Source: Bradyrhizobium algeriense (lineage in GTDB: Bacteria; Pseudomonadota; Alphaproteobacteria; Rhizobiales; Xanthobacteraceae). From it: a DNA stretch of 64,000 nucleotides. The DNA lies in contig NZ_JAZHRV010000001.1 in the NCBI RefSeq assembly GCF_036924595.1, forward strand, positions 3,224,001 to 3,288,000, in the 5' to 3' direction. The stretch's first letter is position 1, and each line of letters starts with the position of its first letter. The notes under the pieces are model-generated. The model was given only the letters and a program-made list of their open reading frames with translations. It did no database searches and was not told where the DNA came from. This document shows positions 24,279-32,386 of the stretch, one piece after another. Made by a program: the position numbers and the translations under genes.

Positions 24279-24758
24279 CTACGGTCGGCGGCGCAGCTCC
24301 GCGACAGCTTCGGCAACCACCGCGACGAGCGAAGCCATGGTGTACGGCTTCGGCAGCCATCCGAGCGGGGCATAGGGTTCGGCGCGTCCGCGCGTGTGCG
24401 CATCGTCATGCGCGGTCGCAAAGATGCAGCGAATGGCGAAGTCCTGATAGAGTTGCCGTGCGGCGTCGATGCCGTCGCGGGTGCTGGCGAGACGAATGTC
24501 CATCACGGCGAGCGTCGGTTGCGCCTCGCCGGCCAGCGCGACGGCTTCCTCGGCGGTCATGGCCGGCCCGACAACCTCAAAGCCGGCTGCCGTCAGCGCG
24601 ACTTCGGTTTGCATGGCGATCAGAAAATCATCCTCGACGACGAGAACGCGTAGCGGGCCCTTCTTGTCTTCTATCCGCCGAGCCTCTTCGGCAGGCGGCG
24701 GGTTCCGGTCCGGCTTGGACGGCAACGCAAAATGCCCTGCGCGCTGCTGAGGCGTCAT
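24279..24758 (-). CDS. single-domain response regulator
   Basis: 159 residues with a receiver domain and no output domain. Acidic pair EDD at 42-44, phospho-acceptor Asp87 in VMDIRL, and the Lys of a KPY motif near the C terminus are present. It begins 11 bp after the stop of the sensor kinase gene and is almost certainly its partner. Receivers of this type, next to HisKA_2 kinases, often act in alphaproteobacterial stress or light signalling by passing on phosphate rather than binding DNA. Confidence 0.9.
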   Translation of the reverse strand: MTPQQRAGHFALPSKPDRNPPPAEEARRIEDKKGPLRVLVVEDDFLIAMQTEVALTAAGFEVVGPAMTAEEAVALAGEAQPTLAVMDIRLASTRDGIDAARQLYQDFAIRCIFATAHDDAHTRGRAEPYAPLGWLPKPYTMASLVAVVAEAVAELRRRP

Positions 24759-24769
24759 CGATCACCGCT

Positions 24770-26764
24770 CTAGATTTTCGCAGCGGGGAAATCGAGGCAC
24801 GCCCGCGAGGGATTTTTCGTGACGTAGAGCGTTCCGTGCAGCTGGCGCGCGAGGCCGAGCACGAGTTGCAGTCCGGACGAGGTCTTGCGTACCTCCTCGA
24901 GGTCGAACCCTTCCCCGTCATCCTCGACGCAGAGCGCCAGCCGCCCGCCCTCGCCGGTCAAGTTGACCCGGACGCCCTGCCTCGCATGATCCTTGACGCC
25001 GTGCTTTACGGCGTTTGTCAGCAGCTCGTTCAATATCAGTGCGAGCGGCATCGCCACGTCGTTGGAAAGCACGCCGCGCGCAATGCCGCATTCAATTCGC
25101 GCATCCGGCAGCAATTGCCGGATGGTTTCGCAGACCGCCGGCAGGAATTCTTCCGCTGCGAAATGGCTTGCATCGCTGCGGCCGTACAGCACACGCTGCG
25201 CCGCCGCCATCGCCGCGATCCGCGCGCTGGCTTCCTTCAGGACTTTCCGCGCCTCCTCGCTGTGCGCGGTCCTTGCCGCGCAGAACAGCAGCGACTGCAG
25301 CATCTGCATGTTGTTCTTGGTGCGATGGTTGAGTTCATCGAGCAGAAGCCGCTGCTGGGTTTCCGCCTGCCGCCGCTCGCTGATATCCACCAGCATGTTG
25401 ATGGCGCCGGTGATCCTGCCGAAAGCATCCCGCAGCGGCGTCGGGAACGGAATGAAGGGCACCCGTGTCCCGTCCGGCCGCTCGGCGACCGCTTCGGCGC
25501 CACGCACGGCGCGCCCTTCCCTGAGCGCGATAGCCATCGGACACTCATCGTGCGGGAGCGGCGTGCCGTCCGGCATGAACAGCTTCCAGGTGACGCACCA
25601 TTCGTCGCTGCCGAGTGTCGGCGTCCGGCCGGAGAATTCGACCGCCGCCTGGTTGAAATAGGTAATTTTCCCCTGCGCGTCGGTCGTGTAGATCGCGGCC
25701 GGTATAGCCGCGAGCAATTCGGTGAGACGCTGCTCGCTCTCCCGAAGCTTGCGTTCGGCGTCCTTGCGATCGGTGATGTCGCGGGCGATCTTCGATGCGC
25801 CGACAATGCGCCCCGTGCCGTCGCACACGGGCGAGACGGTCAGCGAAATATCCAGAAGGCTGCCGTCCTTGCGCCGGCGAACGGTTTCATAATGGTGGAT
25901 GCGTTCGCCGCGCGCGATGCGCGCGAGTATCCCGAGTTCCTCATCCTCGTGTCCTGGCGGGAAAAGAATGGTCACGGGCTTGCCGATCGCCTCGCCGGCC
26001 GTATAGCCGAACAGCCGCTCGGCGCCTGGATTCCAGCTCCGGATGATCCCGTCCAGGTCCTTGCTGATGATCGCATCGTCGGAGGATTCCACGATGGACA
26101 CGAGCTGCCTCGCACGCTCTTCGGCGGCGCACCGCGCCTGTTCCGTCCTCAATCTCGCGATGCCGAAGCCCAGTTGCCGCGCCAGCGTCAACGCGACGTC
26201 GATCTCCGGTTCGACGAAGTGATGCGGCCTGTCGTAATAGGCCATGAACTTTCCGGCGAGCCGGCCGCCGATCATGATCGGAATAAAAGCAACCGCTGCG
26301 ATATGTTCTTGCGCGATCGTTTCCTTGAGCGCATCCGAAAGTGCTGAAACGCCGATATCCTCGAAGGTGACCGGACGCGGATTTGCTTCGTCCCTGTTCC
26401 ATGGCGAATGGCCTTCGACGGCCATCCGGTACCCGTCCGACAGGCCCCGCCATCCGACGAAACGCATCGCATCGCTGTCGTCAAACAGGAGGATGGAGGC
26501 GCGCTCGCAGGCGAGTGCCGCGAGGATGGCATCCAGGCCGGCGTCGTAAACATCTGGAAGTGACGTGGCGTATTGGAGCTTTTCGGAGAAGTGGAACAGG
26601 GCCGCCTGCTCTTGGCTGCGGCGCGCCAGCGCCTGTTCGGCTTTGACAGCCAGCCTCTCTTCGCGCGCGCGCAGCCTTCGTTCGCGAAGCGCCCGAGCGA
26701 CGTCCGGAGTGGCGGACTGGCCCGGCGGGGAAAGAGTCTTGGCCGTCCGTTGCTGGATGTTCAT
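24770..26764 (-). CDS. GAF/PAS HisKA_2 sensor histidine kinase
   Basis: About 664 residues from ATG 26764. Order: N-terminal coiled coil, GAF domain (about 60-210), PAS (about 220-340), second PAS (about 350-465), HisKA_2 dimerisation segment with LLLDELNHRTKNN (His is the phosphorylation site) and an HATPase domain with NELLTNAVKHG and DDGEGFD. No membrane spans, so it is a cytosolic sensor; the ligand or light cofactor is not evident and no phytochrome-type Cys was seen. The frame stays open upstream to 26965 but this start matches the beginning of the coiled coil. Confidence 0.9.
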   Translation of the reverse strand: MNIQQRTAKTLSPPGQSATPDVARALRERRLRAREERLAVKAEQALARRSQEQAALFHFSEKLQYATSLPDVYDAGLDAILAALACERASILLFDDSDAMRFVGWRGLSDGYRMAVEGHSPWNRDEANPRPVTFEDIGVSALSDALKETIAQEHIAAVAFIPIMIGGRLAGKFMAYYDRPHHFVEPEIDVALTLARQLGFGIARLRTEQARCAAEERARQLVSIVESSDDAIISKDLDGIIRSWNPGAERLFGYTAGEAIGKPVTILFPPGHEDEELGILARIARGERIHHYETVRRRKDGSLLDISLTVSPVCDGTGRIVGASKIARDITDRKDAERKLRESEQRLTELLAAIPAAIYTTDAQGKITYFNQAAVEFSGRTPTLGSDEWCVTWKLFMPDGTPLPHDECPMAIALREGRAVRGAEAVAERPDGTRVPFIPFPTPLRDAFGRITGAINMLVDISERRQAETQQRLLLDELNHRTKNNMQMLQSLLFCAARTAHSEEARKVLKEASARIAAMAAAQRVLYGRSDASHFAAEEFLPAVCETIRQLLPDARIECGIARGVLSNDVAMPLALILNELLTNAVKHGVKDHARQGVRVNLTGEGGRLALCVEDDGEGFDLEEVRKTSSGLQLVLGLARQLHGTLYVTKNPSRACLDFPAAKI

Positions 26765-26958
26765 TCCCGCTAATCCTGCCCCGTGGGGGCAATCTTGCAT
26801 CACACGATACTCGGCATCAGCACATGCAGGATCAGCACGCATGACCGCCAAGCTCTTAAGTCCAGCAAGAGAAAATCGTTCCCCGCGAAGGCCGGGCATC
26901 GAAACGGCCGTTTCCTTGCGTGGTCGCTGCTTGCGGAATGGATCGCAATTCGACCGAT

Positions 26959-27038
26959 AGAGCATGATCTCCGGGCAAACGCTCCGCGTTTGTCGCGAGG
27001 GAAAACCCGGCGGGGGCTACTTTTCCGGATCACGCTCT
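26959..27038. repeat. dispersed intergenic palindromic repeat
   Basis: An 80-bp element bounded by AGAGCATGATC... and ...GATCACGCTCT with an inner CGCGAGGGAAAA and ACGCTCCGCG part. I recognise it as a type of repeat that is very common between genes of Bradyrhizobium and related rhizobia. Its end overlaps the stop of the next gene by 2 bp. Confidence 0.75.
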
Positions 27039-27435
27039 AGCAACCCCGGCAGATCCCCGTGAAACTGCTCACCTCCGGTCGCGTCCGCCGCCGAACCGGC
27101 GGCTTTTGCTGGCGAGCCTGACGCGGGCTGATGATCCGCTGCGAAGCGCCCGCATAGGGCGGCGTCACCAGGCGTGCCCGCGCCGGCTGATCAACCGATC
27201 CGTAGGAGACGGGCGGCGGTGGAGGGTTGGGCCTGAGCGGCGGGATATTCGCGGCGTTGCCGATGCCGCTGGGATCGGAGAGCGCCCTGGGATTGGCCGG
27301 GCCGAACGGTACACCTGATATCGACGAGTTGCCGGCGCCGGCCGAGCCGGCTGGCGGCGTCAATTGTGCGAATGCCCTGGCGGGGGCGATCAGGGCGAGC
27401 GCCACGAAAAGAACAAGCGCCGGATTGCGGGACAT
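27037..27435 (-). CDS. secreted Pro-rich hypothetical protein
   Basis: 132 residues with a clear signal peptide (LVLFVALALIAPARAFAQ, cleavage around residue 23). The mature part is rich in Pro, Ala and Gly with NPPPPPVSYGS and a basic C terminus ending in two Cys. Looks unfolded or cell-wall associated. Function unknown. No operon partner seen. Confidence 0.6.
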   Translation of the reverse strand: MSRNPALVLFVALALIAPARAFAQLTPPAGSAGAGNSSISGVPFGPANPRALSDPSGIGNAANIPPLRPNPPPPPVSYGSVDQPARARLVTPPYAGASQRIISPRQARQQKPPVRRRTRPEVSSFTGICRGC

Positions 27436-27594
27436 CGAGATCGCTCCAGGAGGCCCTCATGCAACGATCATATGGGGCGCGCGTTCCGTTGGCTCCAGAT
27501 CCTTGGCTCCAGATCCTCTGCTTCCAGCGCGTCGGCTTTTTCTGCCGTCCGTCCTGCTACGGAGTAGGCGTCGGCGAAAGAATCAGACCTAATC

Positions 27595-27873
27595 ATGGCG
27601 CGGTCACGTTTTGAGATTTCGGCGGCAATGAACCAGCCTGAGGTCCTCGATTCCGATATCCACGCCCTGCAGCAGTGGCTGCGCGCTGCCTGGCGGCAGC
27701 TTGGCGATCCCTCCCTCACCACCTTCAGCCGGCGCGAGTTGCGCAACCAGATGAAGCAGTGCAGCGCCGACCTGCGGGCACGGCTGCAGATGGCGGCCGA
27801 ACAACAGTCCGAGCCGGTCCAGCAACCGATCCCGGCCTACTCCCGGCCAGCGCTGCGAATCCTTTCATGGTGA
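27595..27873 (+). CDS. small hypothetical protein, 92 aa
   Basis: A helical protein with LDSDIHALQQWLRAAWRQLGDP and a basic middle part (FSRRELRNQMKQCSADLRARL). It looks like a real small rhizobial gene rather than chance, but no domain is recognised. Start could be ATG 27595 or ATG 27628. Its 3' end overlaps the convergent membrane gene by 9 bp. Confidence 0.5.
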   Translation: MARSRFEISAAMNQPEVLDSDIHALQQWLRAAWRQLGDPSLTTFSRRELRNQMKQCSADLRARLQMAAEQQSEPVQQPIPAYSRPALRILSW

Positions 27874-28269
27874 CGGAACAAGGTCAGGCGCCTGCCGTTC
27901 GGCCGCCAGCCACGAACACAGCGCTGACGGCACCGCGCCGATGAGGCCAAGCAGCAGGACATACGGACCGTGGCCGAAGCCGATCCAGAACGCCGCTGCA
28001 AACGGCAGGTAGCTGATCGTGTAGCCGAACAGCGCCGTGAGCGCGATGCGGTACGAGACGTTGCGCCTTGCCAGCGCATGGTCGAACCACGCGGCCGATA
28101 GCGCCGGGATCAACCCGACCAGATATATCGTCGGCAGCATCATGATTTGGGCGACATCGAACGTGGTCGGGCTGCCCGCAAGCCAATTGGCAATCTGCAG
28201 CATCACCCAGAACGCGACGATGAAGCCAAGCGGCGGCGCGACGGCGGCGAAGATCAGAAAGCGTTTCAT
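27865..28269 (-). CDS. four-span membrane protein
   Basis: 134 residues with four hydrophobic segments (about 4-27, 44-62, 73-93 and 98-118) and short loops. The pattern is that of small inner-membrane proteins of unknown function found in Bradyrhizobium (DUF5413-like is possible, not verified). Start ATG 28269. Confidence 0.6.
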   Translation of the reverse strand: MKRFLIFAAVAPPLGFIVAFWVMLQIANWLAGSPTTFDVAQIMMLPTIYLVGLIPALSAAWFDHALARRNVSYRIALTALFGYTISYLPFAAAFWIGFGHGPYVLLLGLIGAVPSALCSWLAAERQAPDLVPSP

Positions 28270-28649
28270 GCTGATAGTCCGTGGTTGCTAATCTTGGCCC
28301 GAACCGTAGCGCTGCGTCGTTCGTTGCCGCTGTGATGCCACTCACGCTGGCGGGTGCCCAAGCTCCGCCCGATAGTCACAGGCGCATTGGGGGGAATCTG
28401 CGATGACGAGAACTGGCCTATGCCAGTTGCAGCCGATCCGCGGCGAGGCCGCGCCCTACCCGAGTTGCGCCGTCAAAGGCTAGATTTCTGATTTGATGCG
28501 TTTTCCTGCCGCGAACCGGCCTCCACTTCGCTGGAAAACGCTATGCGCCACCCTGTTGATAACCCCAACGCCCCGGGGCCGGCGTCGAAACAGGCCGCCA
28601 TGGTGTGCTATCGGCATACCGGCCTGATTAACGACGACGGACAGAACAC
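28270..28649. other. intergenic gap containing a dispersed repeat
   Basis: 380 bp without a supported gene. It contains, at about 28482-28553, a dispersed repeat with the core GATTTGATGCGTTTTC and CGCTGGAAAACGCTATG, which I recognise as frequent between genes in Bradyrhizobium. The rest shows no clear features. Confidence 0.5.
28482..28553. repeat. dispersed intergenic repeat
   Basis: Core arms GCGTTTTCC and GGAAAACGC face each other across CGCGAACCGGCCTCC, giving an imperfect palindrome. The sequence type is widely repeated in Bradyrhizobium genomes (recognised, not counted here). Confidence 0.6.
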
Positions 28650-29249
28650 ATGCGGATCACCCTGGTCGGTTCCCGCCATTTCGGCGTGACGACATTCAAT
28701 ACGCTGCGCCAACACGGGGTCGATATCGTCCTCGTCGTCGTTCACGATGGCGAGGACCGGCTTGCCGCTGCCGCGCGGGCCGCCGGGATCGAGGTCGTCG
28801 TGCAGGCCGATCCGAAACGCGTGGTCGCATCGGAAATCGCACCCAATACCGACCTGATCGTGACCGCCCATAGCCATGCCCGCGTCACCAGGGAAGCGCT
28901 GGCTGCCGCCAAACTCGGCGGCATCGGCTATCACCCTTCGCTCCTGCCCCGGCATCGCGGCATCGCCGCCGTGGAATGGACCATCAAGGAAGGCGATCCG
29001 ATCACGGGCGGCACGGTCTACCACCTCGCCGACCGGATGGATGCCGGCGCCATCGCCGCGCAGGAGTGGGTCTTCGTCAGAAAGGGAGAGACCGCCCGCG
29101 AGCTCTGGGAGCGCGCGCTGGCCCCGCTGGGCCAGAAACTGCTCGCTGACGTCATCTTTCACGCCAGGACCCACCACAACCTCCCTGCTACGCCGCAGGA
29201 GGAAGAATTCGCCACCCAAGCGCCGAGCCTGTCCGACGGCAAGGACTGA
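28650..29249 (+). CDS. formyltransferase-fold protein
   Basis: 199 residues with the formyltransferase core: N-terminal beta-alpha-beta (ITLVGSRHFG), catalytic region HPSLLPRHRG with the His at about residue 92, and ADRMDAGAIAAQ carrying the Asp. This matches the catalytic domain of PurN/Fmt-type enzymes, which move a formyl group from 10-formyltetrahydrofolate. The Asn of the classical N-x-H-x(n)-D triad is not obvious, and the substrate (sugar amine, nucleotide or other) is unknown. It stands alone, not in an operon. Confidence 0.8.
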   Translation: MRITLVGSRHFGVTTFNTLRQHGVDIVLVVVHDGEDRLAAAARAAGIEVVVQADPKRVVASEIAPNTDLIVTAHSHARVTREALAAAKLGGIGYHPSLLPRHRGIAAVEWTIKEGDPITGGTVYHLADRMDAGAIAAQEWVFVRKGETARELWERALAPLGQKLLADVIFHARTHHNLPATPQEEEFATQAPSLSDGKD

Positions 29250-29448
29250 CCCTTACCAAAATACCTCAAGCCGGTTCGCGCCGAATTTGGCATCAAAGGG
29301 ACGATTTTTTCGTTCCCCGACCGGAACCAGATTCACCTTGATGTGTTTGAAATCCCGGGAACTTTCCACAGTATTGCGTCGCACCCAAGTTTGGACACAT
29401 TGTGACCAGATAAGGCACGCCATCACACACATCTCAAGGAATTGATCC

Positions 29449-29802
29449 ATGCGCGCCAATCGCATCAGCGACATTTTGTTTGCCTCGTTTCTTGCCGCCG
29501 CCGCGACCTTGGCCGCAGCTCCAGCCTCCGCCCAGTCGCCCTATGACGGCCTTTGGCAGGTTACCGTTGTCACAAAAACGGGCAGTTGCGATGCGCAGAC
29601 TACGTCGACCGTGAATGTCGCCGACGGCAAGATTTCGGGCGGTCCGGTTTCCGGCAGCGTCGGCAGCGGGGGACTTGTGCGAGTCTCGATCAATGGTGCA
29701 TATGCGAACGGTCAACTCAGTGGCAACTCCGGATCGGGGAAATGGAATGGGGCTTCAGCTGGTGTCGCGTGCAGCGGTCGATGGGAAGCGTCCCGTCAGT
29801 AG
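29449..29802 (+). CDS. small secreted protein
   Basis: 117 residues: signal peptide ending near ASAQS (residues 25-30), then a Gly/Ser-rich beta-type domain with YDGLWQVTVVTKTGSCDAQ and a second Cys at ACSGRWEA near the end, probably paired. This pattern resembles small periplasmic proteins common in Bradyrhizobium. AAGGA lies before ATG 29449. The next secreted gene overlaps or follows closely. Confidence 0.7.
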   Translation: MRANRISDILFASFLAAAATLAAAPASAQSPYDGLWQVTVVTKTGSCDAQTTSTVNVADGKISGGPVSGSVGSGGLVRVSINGAYANGQLSGNSGSGKWNGASAGVACSGRWEASRQ

Positions 29803-30301
29803 GGCAAGCCAGACTTCAGAATTTTTCGCCAAAGCGCGGCGGCTGACATTCGCAGCCGTCGCGTTTTTTTTGACGGCCTTCGCCGCCTCCACGAGCTACG
29901 CCCAGTCTAGTGCGTTCGCCGGCATGGCCGGCACCTGGTCCGGCCCCGGCACCGTGACGCTGGATGACGGTTCGAGCGAACGGATCCGCTGCCGAGCGAC
30001 CTACAAGGTGAACGGCCCCACCATGGAAATGGTCCTCACCTGCGCCAGCGACGCCTACCGGTTCAACCTGCAAGCGGCGGTGGTCGCGGCGGGCGGCGAA
30101 GTCAGCGGCACCTGGAGCGAGACCAGCCGCAATGTCGGCGGCAACATCCAGGGCCGTGGCGCCAACGGCAGCTTCCAGGTGATCGCCCAGGCGGCGGGCT
30201 TCGGCGCCAGCATCGCGCTGAAGACCACCGGCAACAAGCAGCACATCGCCATGAAGGCCGACAGCCAGTTCCGCGCTGCCAATATCTCGCTGTCGAAGTA
30301 G
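29747..30301 (+). CDS. secreted hypothetical protein
   Basis: Ends at 30301. From ATG 29747 the product is 184 residues and overlaps the previous gene by 56 bp; GTG 29762 or a later start just before the signal peptide (LTFAAVAFFLTAFAASTSYAQ) may be the real one. The mature part has a lipocalin-like or beta-rich pattern (MAGTWSGPGTVTLDDGSSERIRCRATYKV), with a Cys pair. It resembles the preceding gene in its overall layout (W-x-G start of the mature domain). Function unknown. Confidence 0.6.
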   Translation: MGLQLVSRAAVDGKRPVSRASQTSEFFAKARRLTFAAVAFFLTAFAASTSYAQSSAFAGMAGTWSGPGTVTLDDGSSERIRCRATYKVNGPTMEMVLTCASDAYRFNLQAAVVAAGGEVSGTWSETSRNVGGNIQGRGANGSFQVIAQAAGFGASIALKTTGNKQHIAMKADSQFRAANISLSK

Positions 30302-30443
30302 GCCTGGCTGTCGTACCCCGCGAAAGCGGGGTACCCAGTACGCCGCGCCCTGGCGTTTCAGTCATAACATCTCTGGAATACTGGCTCGCCCGCTCCAGTG
30401 CGCAATTGCGCACAAGGCTGGCGATGACAGTTGTGCCGTCGCA
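30302..30443. repeat. intergenic repeats
   Basis: Contains a GTACCCCGC-GAAA-GCGGGGTAC hairpin at about 30314-30339 and, near 30397-30414, a TGCGCAATTGCGCA palindrome core shared with the repeat at 51300-51392. Both look like dispersed Bradyrhizobium intergenic repeats. Confidence 0.55.
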
Positions 30444-30644
30444 CTAACTCGTCTTTGGCTTCTCGAGCTTCGCCGCGGTCTCCTTGATCGTCTTGGCGAT
30501 CAACAAAGCCTGCTCCTTGTTGAACGCAAAATCCTGCACGCCCCGCTGGGTGGTCAGCGACAGCACCATGATGTCGGGCTGGTGCTCGGGCCAGCCGGTT
30601 GCGAAGGCGGTCACGAAGTCTGCAGAGGTCGATCGACTGGTCAT
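30444..30644 (-). CDS. small hypothetical protein, 66 aa
   Basis: A 66-residue protein: N-terminal polar part, HQPDIMVLSLTTQRGVQDFAFNKEQALLIAKTIKETAAKL. The pattern of a short beta hairpin followed by a helix (EQALLIAKTI) looks like a small folded protein, and I associate it with Bradyrhizobium. No signal peptide. Function unknown. Confidence 0.55.
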   Translation of the reverse strand: MTSRSTSADFVTAFATGWPEHQPDIMVLSLTTQRGVQDFAFNKEQALLIAKTIKETAAKLEKPKTS

Positions 30645-30757
30645 TGGCTCACGATATCCTTTTGTCTTTTCCGGCGCGCCTGACGTGGAAAGCGCCCGCT
30701 CCTTGTGATGTCTGGTTCCGCCTTGGCCACTAAGCCTTTGGCACTAGGCCTTGGGCT

Positions 30758-31156
30758 CTAGGGCTTGGGCACATAGGCGGTGACTTCGATTTCGACCTTG
30801 GCCCTGACGTCGACCAGCCCGTCGATGTAGAGCAGCGTCGATGGCGGGAAATTGCGGCCGAGCGTTTCCTTCCAGGCTGCGCCGATGCCGGGACCTGCGG
30901 CTTCGTATTCGCTGCGGCTGGTCAGATACCAGGTCAGGCGCACGATGTGCTCCGGTCCCGCGCCGGCTTCTCCGAGCAGCTTGACGATGCGCTTCAGCGC
31001 CGTACCGACCTGGGCGGCCATGTCAGGGGCATAATCGCCCTTCTCGTCGCCGCCGGTCTGGCCGGCCAGCACAATCCATTTGCCGGGACCGTCCACCTCG
31101 ACACCGTGCGAGAAGCCGCGGGGTTTCGACCATTCGGCCGGTTGCAAGATACGCAT
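30758..31156 (-). CDS. RidA family protein
   Basis: 132 residues from ATG 31156, preceded by AGGAGG. The YjgF/RidA pattern is clear: WIVLAGQTGGDEKGDYAPDMAAQVGTALKRIVKLLGEAGA, and a conserved Arg in HIVRLTWYLTSR, and a C-terminal KVEIEVTAYVP. RidA proteins hydrolyse reactive enamine/imine intermediates; members of this branch may act on other small amides, so the substrate is not certain. It is divergently placed from the EamA exporter gene. Confidence 0.88.
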   Translation of the reverse strand: MRILQPAEWSKPRGFSHGVEVDGPGKWIVLAGQTGGDEKGDYAPDMAAQVGTALKRIVKLLGEAGAGPEHIVRLTWYLTSRSEYEAAGPGIGAAWKETLGRNFPPSTLLYIDGLVDVRAKVEIEVTAYVPKP

Positions 31157-31332
31157 GCGTAAGTCCTCCTCAATTCCCGTGACCGACAATGTTGGACGAT
31201 CCCTTAGCATTGAACGGAGGCGCGCTCCCACAGTGAAATTGGGTCGGCGCATCGCTGCCCCGCTGCATATACGCATTGCAAATTGTGGCGTGCTCGCCGA
31301 TACCGGTCTGCCCTCAACCGATCTCCTGCCGA

Positions 31333-32211
31333 ATGGACCGCACACAATCCAAAACCCTGGCCGCGCTGTGGATGGCCGGCTGGCTCAGCCTGATGCTGAT
31401 CATGGCGGTCGCCGGACGCGAGGCGGCGCGCGAGATCAACGTGTTCCAGCTCATGGAGATGCGCTCGATCCTCGGCTTCCTGATGCTGTACCCGCTGATC
31501 CGCGCCAGCGGCGGATTTGGCGCGATGAAGACGACGCGACTGCCGCAGCACGTGGCGCGCAACCTCATCCACTACGGCGCGCAGCTCGGCTGGTTCTTTG
31601 CGCTGACGCTGATCCCGATCGGCCAGGTGGTGGCGATCGAATTCACCATGCCGATCTGGACCGCGATCCTGGCCGTGACGTTTCTCGGCGAGCGCATGAC
31701 GATCTGGAAGATCGCGGCGATCGTGCTCGGCATCGTCGGTGTCGTCGTGATCGTTCGCCCCGCCACCAGCGAGGTCAATCCGGGCCAGTTGATCGCGCTT
31801 GCCGCAGCCGTCGGATTCGGCGTGTCGGTCGCGATGGTCAAGTCGCTCACCCGGACCGAGCAGCCGCTCTCGATCATGTTCTGGATGCTGGTGGTGCAAT
31901 CGGTGGCAGGTCTCTTTCCCGCGCTCTACGTCTGGACGTGGCCGCCGACCTATCTGTGGGGCTGGGTCGTGGTGATCGCGTTTTGCGGCACGTTCTCCCA
32001 CTACTGCATGGCGCGCGCGATGCTGCATGCGGATGCCACTGTGGTGATCCCGATGGATTTTCTGCGGGTTCCACTGAGCGCCGCCGCCGGCTGCCTGATC
32101 TATTCGGAACGGCTGGACCTGTTCACCGTGCTCGGCGCGGCGCTGATCCTCACCGGCAATCTGTTGAACCTAAAACCGAATCCTTCGACTAAGGCATCCG
32201 CCCAAAGCTGA
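31333..32211 (+). CDS. EamA/DMT family transporter
   Basis: 292 residues with ten predicted spans and the internal two-fold EamA repeat (about 10-140 and 150-280). The first half ends with the typical EFTMPIWTAILAVTFLGERMTIWKIAAIVLGIVGVVVIVRP motif. Such proteins export or import small metabolites; the substrate is unknown. Start ATG 31333 removes a non-hydrophobic extension. Divergent to ridA with about 176 bp between. Confidence 0.88.
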   Translation: MDRTQSKTLAALWMAGWLSLMLIMAVAGREAAREINVFQLMEMRSILGFLMLYPLIRASGGFGAMKTTRLPQHVARNLIHYGAQLGWFFALTLIPIGQVVAIEFTMPIWTAILAVTFLGERMTIWKIAAIVLGIVGVVVIVRPATSEVNPGQLIALAAAVGFGVSVAMVKSLTRTEQPLSIMFWMLVVQSVAGLFPALYVWTWPPTYLWGWVVVIAFCGTFSHYCMARAMLHADATVVIPMDFLRVPLSAAAGCLIYSERLDLFTVLGAALILTGNLLNLKPNPSTKASAQS

Positions 32212-32386
32212 AATTTATTTGCCGGGCTGTGATCTAGATCACGCGACAGCGCGTGGCACAACGGTAACGGATGGCCCCGGATTTGGTTATTCGCCCGCTT
32301 TTTTGTGGCGCGAAGCGGGTGATTTTCGGTACTGTCCGTCTAGAGTTAGAACCAAAGCCTTTATCGATTCTGCAGGGGGATTTCCT

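Noticed and set aside
24458..26347. 629-codon frame opposite the sensor kinase
   Set aside because: Antisense shadow; kinase motifs (NHRTKNN, DDGEGFD) are on the minus strand.
31204..32028. Minus-strand frame opposite the EamA transporter
   Set aside because: His/Asp/Arg-rich shadow; membrane spans are on the plus strand.
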